Notes: a model not told the origin generated them from the letters alone. A DNA stretch of 64,000 bases from Muribaculum gordoncarteri (GCF_004803695.1 NZ_CP039393.1:2852001-2916000); one strand, 5' to 3'. Shown: positions 25,356-34,030, counted from the first letter of the stretch. Numbers and translations are program-made.

Positions 25356-26462
25356 TTAAGAGTGAGTCACAACCTTTGCCGACGGAGGCAGCTGGGAGTT
25401 ACGCTCTTCAACCGCTTCAACAACCGAACGCCCGAGGTCGAGGAACGCCTCACCGGTTATGCTGTCGTTCAATGCGATGGGCGAACCGCTGTCACCACCT
25501 TCACATATTGTACCAACAATAGGTATCTGCGCGAGAAGCTTCACCTTAAGCTCTTCGGAAAGCTTGACAGCTCCATCGCGGCCAAAGAGATAGTAACGCT
25601 CGTCGGGGTGAGCGGCAGGAGTGAACCATGCCATGTTTTCCACGATTCCAAGCACCGGCACATTGACCTTTTCATCGGTAAACATGGCGATACCCTTACG
25701 TGCATCGGCAAGTGCCACTTCCTGAGGCGTACTTACAATCACGACACCCGTAACGGCAAGTGTCTGCACAAGAGTAAGATGTATGTCGCTCGTTCCGGGA
25801 GGCATATCGATGAGGAAATAGTCGAGTTCGCCCCAGTTGGCTTGAGTTATGAGCTGATTCAATGCTCGCGAAGCCATTGCACCGCGCCAAAGCACGGGGC
25901 TGTTACGGTCGACAAGGAATCCGATTGAAAGCACCTTCACTCCGTACTTCTCGATTGGAACTATGAGGTCATTTCCATCGACTGTTTCCATATATATGGG
26001 CTCGTCCTCGACTCCAAACATCTTGGGAACCGAAGGCCCGAATATGTCGGCGTCAAGCAATCCCACCTTATAGCCGAGGCGCGCCAAGGCCACAGCCAGA
26101 TTGCTCGCAACGGTCGACTTGCCCACTCCGCCTTTACCCGACGACACACCTATGATGTTTTTAACACCGGGAAGCGGATTCTCTCGCGGTTCGGGAGCTG
26201 TGTGACGGAATTTCACCGCAATGTTTCCCTTTATCTCAACTTCAGGCGAGATGTAGGTATTGATAGCCGTTTCGGCAGCCTTAACGAGCGACTTCACAAA
26301 GGGATCGGTCGACTTGTCGAAAATCAGTGAAAAACTCACCTTGTTACCGTCGATGCGAATGTCGTCCTCCACCATTCCAAGTTCGACGATGTTCTTGCCG
26401 TTACCCGGATAACGCACATTGGTAAGCGCGTCAAGAATAAGACGAGGGTATAATGTTTCCAT
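25356..26462 (-). CDS. apbC: Mrp/ApbC-type iron-sulfur cluster carrier ATPase
   Basis: This 368-residue P-loop ATPase carries [4Fe-4S] clusters to target apoproteins. A MIP18/DUF59-like domain at about 1-95 precedes the deviant Walker A GVSSGKGGVGKST at residues 105-117. Further motifs are GLLDADIFGPSVPKMFG, DMPPGTSDIHLT and a late region that should hold the CxxC pair; I see no clear CxxC near residue 280-300, where NMAW replaces the usual NMS-C pattern. The missing cysteines are known from some Bacteroidetes homologues but are worth checking. It overlaps no neighbour. Confidence 0.92.
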   Translation of the reverse strand: METLYPRLILDALTNVRYPGNGKNIVELGMVEDDIRIDGNKVSFSLIFDKSTDPFVKSLVKAAETAINTYISPEVEIKGNIAVKFRHTAPEPRENPLPGVKNIIGVSSGKGGVGKSTVASNLAVALARLGYKVGLLDADIFGPSVPKMFGVEDEPIYMETVDGNDLIVPIEKYGVKVLSIGFLVDRNSPVLWRGAMASRALNQLITQANWGELDYFLIDMPPGTSDIHLTLVQTLAVTGVVIVSTPQEVALADARKGIAMFTDEKVNVPVLGIVENMAWFTPAAHPDERYYLFGRDGAVKLSEELKVKLLAQIPIVGTICEGGDSGSPIALNDSITGEAFLDLGRSVVEAVEERNSQLPPSAKVVTHS

Positions 26463-26494
26463 ATCTATGATGTTATTTTATTGTTTTATGAATC

Positions 26495-27295
26495 TTATTT
26501 TTCACTTTGACTCCCCTTAGGGCGCACTTCGGGATTGTTGCACAGTTCGGGACATTGAAGCTCACCGCGCGAGAAACTTCGATAAGTGTCGTGCTCTATC
26601 TCCACATCGGGCTCCTGCAACGGAGTTTCACGGTCAAGCTTCCACGCTATATACTTTATGGTAAGTCCGCGGTCGAGCCACTGCTGCTCATAGAAAGTGC
26701 GTATGCCGAGTATGTCACCGCCCACCGAAGCGTCATGATACAAGTCGTCGGTATCGGTAATCACCTCAAAACCGTTGAGCTGCGTCATCAATCGCGTATA
26801 GGTATAAAGGAAGGGGCTGTCGCTCTTAAGGTTTATCATGCCCCCATCCTTCATCACCTGCCGGTAAAGTCCGAGAAAGCGGGTTCCGGTAAGACGCTTT
26901 GTCACCTTCTTCATCTGCGGGTCAGGGAAGGTAATCCATATCTCGTCAACCTCATCGGGCGCGAAAAAGTAGGGTAGCAACTCAATGTTGGTACGCAGAA
27001 ACGCGGCATTCTTCATTCCGCGTTCACGCACCTGACAGGCGCCGGTCCACATGCGGGCGCCCTTTATATCGATGCCTATGAAATTGCGGTCGGGAAACCT
27101 TTCGGCAAGTCCTACCGTGTACTCACCCTTTCCACAACCCAATTCAAGCACAATTGGGTTGTAATTATGAAAATAGTCGCGCCTCCAGCTGCCCTTCATC
27201 GGGAATCCCGACTCTTTAAGCACACCAAACGGATATTGGAACACGCAATCCATCGTGGCCATGTCGTTGAATTTCTTTAGCTTGTTCTTGCCCAT
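26495..27295 (-). CDS. trmB: tRNA (guanine-N7-)-methyltransferase
   Basis: This 266-residue enzyme makes m7G46 in the tRNA variable loop. The SAM-binding motif [18 protein letters not shown] and the signature [19 protein letters not shown] are diagnostic. The ATG at 27295 (MGKNKLKKF) lies one base after the stop codon of the upstream S24 regulator, so translation is probably coupled; a TTG six codons earlier is unlikely. The C-terminal 40 residues are longer than in E. coli and charged ([12 protein letters not shown]). Confidence 0.94.
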   Translation of the reverse strand: MGKNKLKKFNDMATMDCVFQYPFGVLKESGFPMKGSWRRDYFHNYNPIVLELGCGKGEYTVGLAERFPDRNFIGIDIKGARMWTGACQVRERGMKNAAFLRTNIELLPYFFAPDEVDEIWITFPDPQMKKVTKRLTGTRFLGLYRQVMKDGGMINLKSDSPFLYTYTRLMTQLNGFEVITDTDDLYHDASVGGDILGIRTFYEQQWLDRGLTIKYIAWKLDRETPLQEPDVEIEHDTYRSFSRGELQCPELCNNPEVRPKGSQSEK

Positions 27296-27296
27296 G

Positions 27297-27995
27297 TCAT
27301 ATACACATTTCAAGATTTATAATGCACTTCACCGGATACAGGGCCACTATTTCGCTCCGCTGCAACTCGATGTCGTCAAAGTTCTCATTGCGACTGCGCA
27401 ATATCACCTTTTCGGGATCGTCGGGATGCTTGCGCACATATTTCACTACACGAAAATCATCGGTAACCACTACATATATCTGTCCCCACAATATCGATGA
27501 AGGGTCGCTCTCGCGATCGATTGCAAGGTAACCGCCATTGCGTATGACAGGCTGCATCGACTCGCCCGACACCTTAACCACACACCAGTCACGGTTCAAG
27601 TTGGGCAGATTGATGCATCCTATAATGTTTTCGCGAGTCAGCTCACGGCTTAGAACCGTAGTTCCCGCTGCCACATCGATATTATAGACCGGCATTCCCT
27701 CCTGTGATTGACTCACAGGTCGCTCGACATCATCGGCATCGTTATCGTGAGCCGGCGACGTCTTTTCATAAGGCAACCCCATACCATCCTTAAGCCACGA
27801 CTTCGACACGTTGAGATTTACGATTATCCTGTTGATCAATGCGTCACTCACCGGAAGCCTTCCGCTCAAATATTTTGACACATTGGATGCGTCGATACCG
27901 ATAAGCTTGGCAAGCCCGGCCTGGGAAAGATGGTTGAGATACATCAGGTGACGTATACGCCCTATTATTCCGCCTTGAGTCTGTGATGTTTCCAT
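27297..27995 (-). CDS. XRE-family regulator with S24 (LexA/CI-like) peptidase domain
   Basis: This 232-residue protein has an N-terminal helix-turn-helix ([21 protein letters not shown], about 23-43) and a C-terminal S24 fold. The Ser-Lys dyad is present: Ser146 in SGESMQP and Lys185 in FRVVKYV. An Ala110-Gly111 pair lies where self-cleavage occurs in LexA and phage repressors. The ATG at 27995 is chosen because an upstream frame enters the promoter. It heads the operon trmB-apbC-ribF, an unusual place for a phage-type repressor. An imperfect palindrome about 20-40 bases upstream could be its operator. Confidence 0.88.
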   Translation of the reverse strand: METSQTQGGIIGRIRHLMYLNHLSQAGLAKLIGIDASNVSKYLSGRLPVSDALINRIIVNLNVSKSWLKDGMGLPYEKTSPAHDNDADDVERPVSQSQEGMPVYNIDVAAGTTVLSRELTRENIIGCINLPNLNRDWCVVKVSGESMQPVIRNGGYLAIDRESDPSSILWGQIYVVVTDDFRVVKYVRKHPDDPEKVILRSRNENFDDIELQRSEIVALYPVKCIINLEMCI

Positions 27996-28013
27996 AATAG
28001 TGATTTTTAACAA

Positions 28014-28036
28014 TGCAAATTTACACATAAATTGCA
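28014..28036. promoter_or_regulatory. Imperfect palindrome upstream of the S24 regulator
   Basis: TGCAAATTT (28014-28022) and AAATTGCA (28029-28036) face each other with a one-base difference. Minus-strand -7-like boxes TAAATTTG and TATATTTG lie over or beside the arms, as expected for an autoregulated operator. Confidence 0.4.
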
Positions 28037-28141
28037 AATATACAATCGCTTCTATCGTTAATATTTAGCTAAAAAATAAGTAAAAAACAGCGAAACAGCC
28101 AATTTTGAATAAATATGCTTGCTTGTGATATATATAAAGGG

Positions 28142-28149
28142 TAACTTTG
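28142..28149 (+). promoter_or_regulatory. panB -7 box
   Basis: TAACTTTG lies 29 bases before the panB ATG; a TTG about 19 bases upstream may be the -33 element. Confidence 0.65.
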
Positions 28150-28177
28150 CGCGGTTTTTCATCCCAAATAGATAATC

Positions 28178-28996
28178 ATGTCAACATACACTGAAGACAG
28201 GCGCAAGGTAACCACCCACCGCCTTACCGAAATGAAGCAGCGCGGTGAAAAAATCGCAATGCTCACAGCCTACGACTACTCAATGGCCAAATTGATCGAC
28301 GAGGCCGGAATGGATGTAATACTCGTAGGAGATTCAGCATCAAATGTAATGGCCGGCAACATAACGACACTGCCTATAACTCTTGACCAGATGATCTATC
28401 ACGCCAAGTCGGTAGTAAAAGGAGTAAGCCGCGCACTTGTAGTAGTAGACCTTCCCTTCGGAAGCTATCAGGGCAACAGCAAGGAAGCTCTCGCATCAGC
28501 AGTACGCATCATGAAGGAGAGCCATGCCGAAGCCGTAAAGATGGAGGGAGGCTCCGAAATACGCGAATCAATAGAGCGTGTGTTATGCGCAGGTATCCCC
28601 GTAATGGGACACCTCGGACTGACACCTCAGTCAATCAACAAATTCGGCACCTACGCTGTGCGCGCCAAGGAAGAAGCCGAAGCCAACAAGCTGATCGAAG
28701 ATGCCAAAATGCTTGAGGAGATCGGATGTTTCGCTCTCGTGCTCGAAAAGATTCCCGCCGCACTTGCCTCACGCGTAGCTCAGGAAGTGTCGATTCCCGT
28801 CATAGGCATCGGAGCCGGAGGCGGCACCGACGGTCAGGTTCTCGTAATGCACGACATGCTCGGAATCAACAAGGGCTTCTCTCCGCGATTCCTTCGCCGT
28901 TATGCCGACCTTTCAACCGTCATCAACGATGCGGTGGCATGCTACATCGACGATGTAAAGACCGGCGACTTCCCCAACTCATCGGAACAATACTAA
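28178..28996 (+). CDS. panB: 3-methyl-2-oxobutanoate hydroxymethyltransferase
   Basis: This 272-residue enzyme makes ketopantoate from alpha-ketoisovalerate and 5,10-methylene-THF, the first committed step of pantothenate synthesis. Conserved blocks are [50 protein letters not shown] and [12 protein letters not shown]. The length is normal for the family. A promoter and a strong terminator enclose it, so it is a single-gene unit; panC and panD are not in the window. Confidence 0.97.
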   Translation: MSTYTEDRRKVTTHRLTEMKQRGEKIAMLTAYDYSMAKLIDEAGMDVILVGDSASNVMAGNITTLPITLDQMIYHAKSVVKGVSRALVVVDLPFGSYQGNSKEALASAVRIMKESHAEAVKMEGGSEIRESIERVLCAGIPVMGHLGLTPQSINKFGTYAVRAKEEAEANKLIEDAKMLEEIGCFALVLEKIPAALASRVAQEVSIPVIGIGAGGGTDGQVLVMHDMLGINKGFSPRFLRRYADLSTVINDAVACYIDDVKTGDFPNSSEQY

Positions 28997-29052
28997 GAGC
29001 CGGTACGACAATAAATTTTAATAAGAGCCGTAACTACACACGGCAAAAAATA

Positions 29053-29086
29053 CGCGCAGCCTGCTGAATTGCCAGCACGCTGCGCG
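29053..29086. terminator. Terminator between panB and the LEA-like lipoprotein gene
   Basis: CGCGCAGC-C-TGCTG pairs with CAGCA-C-GCTGCGCG with one C-C mismatch (13 pairs). ATTTTAATTT follows, and A-runs precede it, so both convergent genes can use it. Confidence 0.85.
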
Positions 29087-29122
29087 ATTTTAATTTCTTA
29101 ATTGTTTAATCCCGAGGTGAAA

Positions 29123-29653
29123 TTATTTGCCAAGCGCATCCTTAAGCTTATCGGCACCCTGCTGAACAGCGTCGGCAGCCTTGCCCTTAATTTCCTCAGC
29201 CTTGTCGGCGGCTTTTGCCTTAACCTCATCAGCCTTAGATTCAGCTGCGGCCTTTGTTTCAGCGGCCTTGTCGGCAACTGCCTGCTGAGCCTGATCGGCG
29301 GCTGCGCTTATGCTGTCGCCAACTGCCGATGCAGCATCGTCAACCTTGCCGGGAAGTGCATCAACGCCGCTCTTCAATGTTTCAAAAGCACCTGCCAAAG
29401 AGGGCACCTTCTCCTTGATTGTGGGCTCAACCTTATCAAGGAACGCCTTGGCCTCGTCAACCTTACCCTCAGCAACAAGCTTCTGATAGTAAGCCTGAGC
29501 CTGAGCTGCGTAGGCCTTCAAGCTGTCGGGATTGGTGCAATTCTCAATCTTTGACTGCATTGAAGATGCTTCGTCCTGAACTTTCTTCTCTCCGCTACAA
29601 GCGGCAAAAACCATAGTAGCAACCACTGCTACCGAAAAAATAACCTTTTTCAT
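29123..29653 (-). CDS. Alanine/lysine-rich lipoprotein with LEA-like repeats
   Basis: This 176-residue lipoprotein has a lipobox ending at Cys19 (VFAACSG). After a short helical region (about 30-90) the C-terminal half (about 95-176) is almost wholly A, K, E, D and Q in roughly 11-residue repeats (ADKAAETKAAAESKADEVKAK style), with no aromatic residues. This amphipathic pattern resembles late-embryogenesis-abundant (group 3) or apolipoprotein-like helices. A periplasmic or envelope stress role is inference. It is expressed alone, between two terminator-bearing intervals. Confidence 0.8.
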   Translation of the reverse strand: MKKVIFSVAVVATMVFAACSGEKKVQDEASSMQSKIENCTNPDSLKAYAAQAQAYYQKLVAEGKVDEAKAFLDKVEPTIKEKVPSLAGAFETLKSGVDALPGKVDDAASAVGDSISAAADQAQQAVADKAAETKAAAESKADEVKAKAADKAEEIKGKAADAVQQGADKLKDALGK

Positions 29654-29826
29654 TTTTCCTTAATAAAAATTTCACACTAACATAGTAACAAATTTATTGC
29701 TAAATGTTTCATAGAAATATATTTTTTGTGAAAAAAATTTGACTATGTGTGTGTGCGAAATCCTAATTTTTCACACTTTTTATATAAAGAATCCAAAATA
29801 AAATTGGTTTTACAAAAAATATGTTA

Positions 29827-29834
29827 TATATTTG
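29827..29834 (+). promoter_or_regulatory. -7 box of the candidate small RNA
   Basis: TATATTTG matches TAnnTTTG exactly. Transcription would begin near 29840. Confidence 0.6.
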
Positions 29835-29839
29835 TGGTG

Positions 29840-29951
29840 TGAAAGTTGACCAAATCACAAAAACAAACCGTATTAAGCATAATCACATCCCTGTATACAC
29901 TTTACAACATTTATTAGAGCCTTGTCGTGAGATACGGCTCTTTTTTCTTTT
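29840..29951 (+). ncRNA. Candidate small RNA, about 105-110 nt
   Basis: A promoter box at 29827 and a terminator at 29916-29951 bound a transcript with no ATG-started ORF. The terminator stem is AGAGCC/GGCTCT with a 14-base loop and the tract TTTTTCTTTTTTT. The interior is A-rich and mostly unstructured. It does not show the conserved SRP RNA loop or a recognisable 6S or tmRNA pattern. It could instead be an attenuated leader of the acyltransferase operon, but a second promoter follows at 29989. Confidence 0.5.
29916..29951 (+). terminator. Terminator of the candidate small RNA
   Basis: AGAGCC (29916-29921) pairs with GGCTCT (29936-29941) and is followed directly by a long T-rich tract. There is no coding sequence upstream on this strand since panB, which already has its own terminator. 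Confidence 0.8.
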
Positions 29952-29988
29952 TTATGACCGCTCGATTTGTTGTGTGAACGATATTTAG

Positions 29989-29996
29989 TAACTTTG
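29989..29996 (+). promoter_or_regulatory. -7 box of the acyltransferase-secG operon
   Basis: TAACTTTG with TTTG 19 bases upstream (29966-29969), ending 19 bases before the ATG at 30016. Confidence 0.7.
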
Positions 29997-30015
29997 TAGT
30001 TCATAGATTGATGTA

Positions 30016-30873
30016 ATGGACACAAACAACAATTCAGCAGTCAACGCACCCATCAAGCGCACTGTTCTCGATTATAACGATATCGTGGAGATAGCTCCAC
30101 AGGCCCGCGGTCACGAAAAGCTCGTGAACCGTGTGCTTCATTGGCTCTCGGTCGACAAGGTGAACGATGTACATGACCGCTATTGCGACAAGCCCGGTCC
30201 CGAATTTGCCCGCAACCTGCTAAAGGATTTCGACATAAATCTACGCATCGACGGAAAGGAAGTACTCGACAACCTGCCCGAAGGAGCTTTCATCACTGTA
30301 AGCAACCACCCGTTTGGCGCTCTCGACGGAATATCGCTCATAGCAATGATGGGTTCGATACGCCCCTCGTTTAAAGTGATGGTGAACATGGTGCTTAACC
30401 ACATATCGGCAATGAGGCCCAACTTCATAGCCGTTGACGCGCTTGCGTCGGACGATCCGGCCAAGAAAGCCGTGTCGATGAAAGGCATCAAGGAAGCCAT
30501 AATGCAGGTACGCCGCGGAAATCCCATCGGATTCTTCCCCGCCGGAGCCGTAAGCAAAATCAACGGCAAGCTGCGCATCGAGGACCGCGAATGGCAACCT
30601 TCGATCATACGACTCATCCAGCAACTCAACGTGCCTGTGATACCTATATATTTCCACGGCCACAACAGCCTGTGGTTCAACATTCTCGGCATGATAAGCT
30701 GGCAACTGCGCACATTGCGCCTTCCTGCCGAAGTGTGGCGCAAATGTCACACTACAATACACGTATCGGTGGGCGACATCATAACTCCCGAGGAGCAGAA
30801 ACAGCATGAATCGGTGGAAGCACTCGGAACATTCCTGAAAAGTAAAACCTACGAATTACGCGACCGTCGATGA
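30016..30873 (+). CDS. Lysophospholipid acyltransferase-family protein
   Basis: This 285-residue protein belongs to the PlsC/LPLAT superfamily, with the catalytic block TVSNHPFGALDGIS (His and Asp of H-x4-D; here HPFGALD) and the substrate block GFFPAGAVSKI. It resembles the COG3176 hemolysin-like acyltransferases of Bacteroidetes, some of which make acyl-amino-acid or ornithine lipids. The acyl acceptor cannot be read from the sequence. The 3' end overlaps the sigma54 activator by 4 bases, so the two are translationally coupled. Confidence 0.87.
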   Translation: MDTNNNSAVNAPIKRTVLDYNDIVEIAPQARGHEKLVNRVLHWLSVDKVNDVHDRYCDKPGPEFARNLLKDFDINLRIDGKEVLDNLPEGAFITVSNHPFGALDGISLIAMMGSIRPSFKVMVNMVLNHISAMRPNFIAVDALASDDPAKKAVSMKGIKEAIMQVRRGNPIGFFPAGAVSKINGKLRIEDREWQPSIIRLIQQLNVPVIPIYFHGHNSLWFNILGMISWQLRTLRLPAEVWRKCHTTIHVSVGDIITPEEQKQHESVEALGTFLKSKTYELRDRR

Positions 30874-32087
30874 GTTTAGTAGACATTTCAGCTGAAGTAC
30901 AGCAAGCCAAGGCCCGATTCGGAATCGTTGGAAACGCTCCGGCACTCACCGCAGCAGTCCAGCGTGCGTTGCGCGTGGCCCCGATCGACCTGTCGGTGCT
31001 CATAACGGGCGAAAGCGGCACGGGAAAGGAGTTTTTTCCGCAGATAATACACCAATACGGAGCACGCAAACACTCCAAGTATATCGCCGTAAACTGCGGC
31101 GCGATACCCGAAGGCACTATCGACTCCGAGCTTTTCGGTCATGAGAAGGGAGCGTTTACCGGTGCCGTGGCATCGCGCAAAGGCTACTTTGAGGAGGCCG
31201 ACGGCGGCACTATATTCCTCGACGAGGTCGCCGAACTTCCATTGACTACACAGGCCCGACTGCTGCGAGTGCTTGAAAGCGGCGAGTTCATAAAAGTGGG
31301 CTCTTCGACCGTACAGAAAACCAATATACGCATCGTGGCGGCAACCAATGTCGACATGATGAAGGCCATCGAGAAAGGACGATTCCGCGAGGACCTCTAT
31401 TACCGACTCTCGACAGTGCACATAACCGTGCCGCCCCTACGCGAAAGAGGCAGTGACATACTGCTGCTCACGCGAAAATTCGCAGCCGATTTTGCCGAAC
31501 GTTATCGCACACCCGCCGTGACATTTGAGGAGAGCGCGTCACATGCTTTGCTACACTACCGATGGCCCGGAAACGTAAGACAATTAAAGAATGTAGTAGA
31601 ACAGATAGCGCTTTTTGAAGCCGGCAATGAAATAACCGCCGAAAACCTCCACGGTTATCTGCCGTCGGCCACATCGGTGTTCACGCCCGCCGTATCGCAG
31701 GAAGGAGGACACTCCTACGCCTCGGAGCGCGAGCTGCTGTTCAACATGATATTCCGCATGCGCAACGAAATCGACTCATTGCGGTCGACTGTCGAATCGC
31801 TTGAAATGCAAAACGGACGACACTCCTACAACGAAGCCGTTACGGTCGACGACTCACCACGTTCACTGGTGCGTTACACCCCGGTACACGACCTTTTTAA
31901 AGAGCAGCCCGCACCGCAAGCCGATGTCGACAACATCGACTCGGGAATGACGCTCGAGGACACCGAACGCGAAACGATTAAGCGTGCGCTTGAACGCAAT
32001 GAAGGCCGTCGCAAAGCAACGGCACAGGAGCTCAACATATCGGAGCGCACTCTCTATCGCAAAATCAAGGAATACGGACTCGAATAG
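30870..32087 (+). CDS. Sigma54-interacting transcriptional activator without receiver domain
   Basis: This 405-residue AAA+ activator has Walker A GESGTGKE at 47-54, the sigma54-contacting loop GAFTGA at 94-99 and Walker B GGTIFLDEV. The R-fingers follow in FREDLYYRLS. A Fis-type helix-turn-helix closes the protein (ATAQELNISERTLYRKIKEYG). There is no N-terminal receiver or PAS domain, only about 20 residues, so activity is probably controlled by expression or an unseen partner. A long, poorly conserved linker separates AAA+ and HTH. It sits in an envelope operon with lptE and secG. Confidence 0.93.
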   Translation: MSLVDISAEVQQAKARFGIVGNAPALTAAVQRALRVAPIDLSVLITGESGTGKEFFPQIIHQYGARKHSKYIAVNCGAIPEGTIDSELFGHEKGAFTGAVASRKGYFEEADGGTIFLDEVAELPLTTQARLLRVLESGEFIKVGSSTVQKTNIRIVAATNVDMMKAIEKGRFREDLYYRLSTVHITVPPLRERGSDILLLTRKFAADFAERYRTPAVTFEESASHALLHYRWPGNVRQLKNVVEQIALFEAGNEITAENLHGYLPSATSVFTPAVSQEGGHSYASERELLFNMIFRMRNEIDSLRSTVESLEMQNGRHSYNEAVTVDDSPRSLVRYTPVHDLFKEQPAPQADVDNIDSGMTLEDTERETIKRALERNEGRRKATAQELNISERTLYRKIKEYGLE

Positions 32088-32121
32088 TACTCAAAACATA
32101 AACCAATACAATATCCGCAAG

Positions 32122-32664
32122 ATGCGCAACAACTTCATGTCACGATATAAAAGCCGGCTGGCCGGAATAGCCGTACTTTGCCTCACCGTAATGCTCGCAT
32201 TCCAGAGCTGCACGATAAGCTACAAGTTCAACGGAGCCGCACTTGACTACAATGTCTACAAGACTATAAGGGTGTCACAGTTCCCCATACGAGCCGCCCT
32301 GGTATATCCTCCGCTACAGCAACTGTTTGAGAACGAATTGCTCGACTACATAACGCGCAACACCCGACTTCAGGTCGTGGACGGAGCAAGCGACCTCGAG
32401 ATGGAGGGCGAGATAACCGGCTACAGCCTCAGCCCGCAGGCCGTAACCGAAAACGCCATCGCATCAAAGACACGACTCACCATAACAGTGAGGGTGAAGT
32501 ACACCGACACCAAGAATGAGAAAAACGATGTCGACCAAACCTTCTCGGCCTATCAGGACTTCGACAGCTCCGAAATGCTGACCGATGTGCAGGACCAGCT
32601 GTGTCAGGAGATTACCGATCAGCTCATAGACCTTATTTTCAACGCCACCCTCGGTAACTGGTAA
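32122..32664 (+). CDS. lptE: LptE-like LPS assembly lipoprotein
   Basis: This 180-residue outer-membrane lipoprotein has a lipobox with Cys30 (LAFQSC) after a hydrophobic signal. The body resembles Bacteroidetes LptE proteins that plug the LptD barrel during LPS insertion: SYKFNGAALDYNVYKTI, PPLQQLFENELLDYI, and the DLEMEGEITGYSLSP strand. The ATG at 32122 puts the signal at the N-terminus; a longer in-frame extension overlaps the previous gene and is not used. It lies in the same operon as the sigma54 activator, the next hypothetical gene and secG. Confidence 0.85.
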   Translation: MRNNFMSRYKSRLAGIAVLCLTVMLAFQSCTISYKFNGAALDYNVYKTIRVSQFPIRAALVYPPLQQLFENELLDYITRNTRLQVVDGASDLEMEGEITGYSLSPQAVTENAIASKTRLTITVRVKYTDTKNEKNDVDQTFSAYQDFDSSEMLTDVQDQLCQEITDQLIDLIFNATLGNW

Positions 32665-32674
32665 TCGACAAGCA

Positions 32675-33457
32675 ATGGAAACTCTGCGTGAAACACTTGT
32701 ACGCTTGCTTGAAAACGGCTCCGACAAAGTCGATTCGTCATGGGTCGATGAGATGTCACGCCAATACCCCTACTTCACCGTCCCCGCGCTGCTGCAAGTT
32801 GAGCGTGACAACGGCATGAGCGACGAACGCAGGCGCAAACTATTGCGGCGCATAGCCTTGAACACACCCTCAAAGGATGTGCTCTACTCTATAGTCGAAC
32901 CGATGGCCGCCGACATAGCCGACATATATCCGCCCGACGACCGTCCGTCGGCACCCACGACCGATGAAGCAATCGACACCTTCATCGTAAACTACGGAAA
33001 GCCGACTCCCCGCGAGGACGAGCTGCTCGAACGCCTCATATTCAATCCCACCCCCGACTATGCCCTACTGCTCGCCGATGAAGAGGAGCACAGCCTGCCC
33101 CTTCCCGAAGAAGCCGCAGGCGACAGTCAGGAGAGCATGATAAACGCATTTATCATCAAGAGCAAGGAGAATCACGGACACTTCCCGGCGACAAGCGAAG
33201 AGAGCGCCGAGAAGCCCGAATACACCGTCATTGAAAAAACGCCCGAAGAGCCCATTCAGGCTCCTGAAGTGCAGGACGACTCCCTATTAAGCGAAAGTTT
33301 GGCCAAAATTTACATAAAACAACACCGTTATGCCAAAGCTTTTGAAATTATAAGCGGTTTAAGTTTGAAATATCCGGAAAAAAGTGTTTACTTTGCAGAC
33401 CAATTACGTTTCTTACAGAAACTTATCATAAATCAGCAATATCAAAAACAAAAATAA
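32675..33457 (+). CDS. Conserved hypothetical protein with TPR-like C-terminus
   Basis: I do not recognise a named family for this 260-residue soluble protein. The N-terminal third is helical (METLRETLVRLLENG), the middle is acidic and proline-rich and likely disordered, and the last 60 residues (ESLAKIYIKQHRYAKAFEIISGL) look like a tetratricopeptide repeat. There is no signal peptide. It follows lptE by 10 bases and precedes secG by 12, so it is part of the same operon; a role in export or envelope assembly is inference. Confidence 0.75.
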   Translation: METLRETLVRLLENGSDKVDSSWVDEMSRQYPYFTVPALLQVERDNGMSDERRRKLLRRIALNTPSKDVLYSIVEPMAADIADIYPPDDRPSAPTTDEAIDTFIVNYGKPTPREDELLERLIFNPTPDYALLLADEEEHSLPLPEEAAGDSQESMINAFIIKSKENHGHFPATSEESAEKPEYTVIEKTPEEPIQAPEVQDDSLLSESLAKIYIKQHRYAKAFEIISGLSLKYPEKSVYFADQLRFLQKLIINQQYQKQK

Positions 33458-33469
33458 CAACAAAAAACA

Positions 33470-33829
33470 ATGCACGTAGTCGTTATCACTCTCACTGTTA
33501 TCGCCTCGATTCTCATGATCGGAGTGGTACTTATACAGAAATCAAAAGGCGGAGGCCTTTCTTCACAATTCGGTGGTGCCAACCAGGTAATGGGTGTACG
33601 CCGCACCAATGACTTCATCGAAAAAGCAACATGGTGGATTGCAGGTGCAATATGCCTTCTTGCCATACTCGGTGTATTCACAATGCCGCGCAACATCATC
33701 CAAAGCTCATCGCGCATCGTGCCTCAGGCTACCGAACAGACTCAGCCCGCCGACTTCAACTCCGATGTAGCTCCCGCAGCAACTCCCGTGCTTCCCACAG
33801 CACCTGCAACAGCTCCCGAAGGCGAATAA
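33470..33829 (+). CDS. secG: Preprotein translocase subunit SecG
   Basis: This 119-residue inner-membrane protein of the SecYEG channel has two hydrophobic helices (about 2-22 and 52-74). The conserved linker QKSKGGGLSSQFGGANQVMGVRR lies between them (positions 21-44). A low-complexity Ala/Pro/Thr tail is typical of Bacteroidetes SecG. It ends the operon; a strong terminator follows 25 bases after the stop. Confidence 0.95.
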   Translation: MHVVVITLTVIASILMIGVVLIQKSKGGGLSSQFGGANQVMGVRRTNDFIEKATWWIAGAICLLAILGVFTMPRNIIQSSSRIVPQATEQTQPADFNSDVAPAATPVLPTAPATAPEGE

Positions 33830-33854
33830 TAACGCACAACAGCGTAAAATACAC

Positions 33855-33896
33855 AACCACCCTGCGGTACACAATCTACCGCAGGGTGGTTTTTTA
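33855..33896 (+). terminator. Terminator of the secG operon
   Basis: AACCACCCTGCGGTA pairs exactly with TACCGCAGGGTGGTT around a 7-base loop and continues into TTTTT. Confidence 0.93.
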
Positions 33897-34030
33897 ATAT
33901 TCCACCATATAAACCACAAATACTTTCTTAATGACTAAACGGGATTACCCGATAGAGCTGTTTTTCGATTAATCAGTCATGAAATGAATGATTTTTATGA
34001 CACTTTGCTTTGTTTCTAAAAAATAATCAC

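Larger units (their letters stand above)
29654..30015. other. Intergenic region holding a candidate small RNA and the acyltransferase promoter
   Basis: There is no ORF of note. It contains two plus-strand -7 boxes (29827 and 29989) and one strong terminator (29916-29951) lying between them. This layout indicates an independent short transcript upstream of the next operon. Confidence 0.6.

Noticed and set aside
29842-29951. Candidate RNA as SRP RNA, 6S RNA or a riboswitch
   Set aside because: No conserved SRP apical loop, no long 6S-like bubble and no known aptamer core could be recognised, so only an unnamed candidate is reported.
30180-30807. Long minus-strand ORFs under the acyltransferase gene
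   Set aside because: Shadow frames; the plus strand has the catalytic motifs and operon context.
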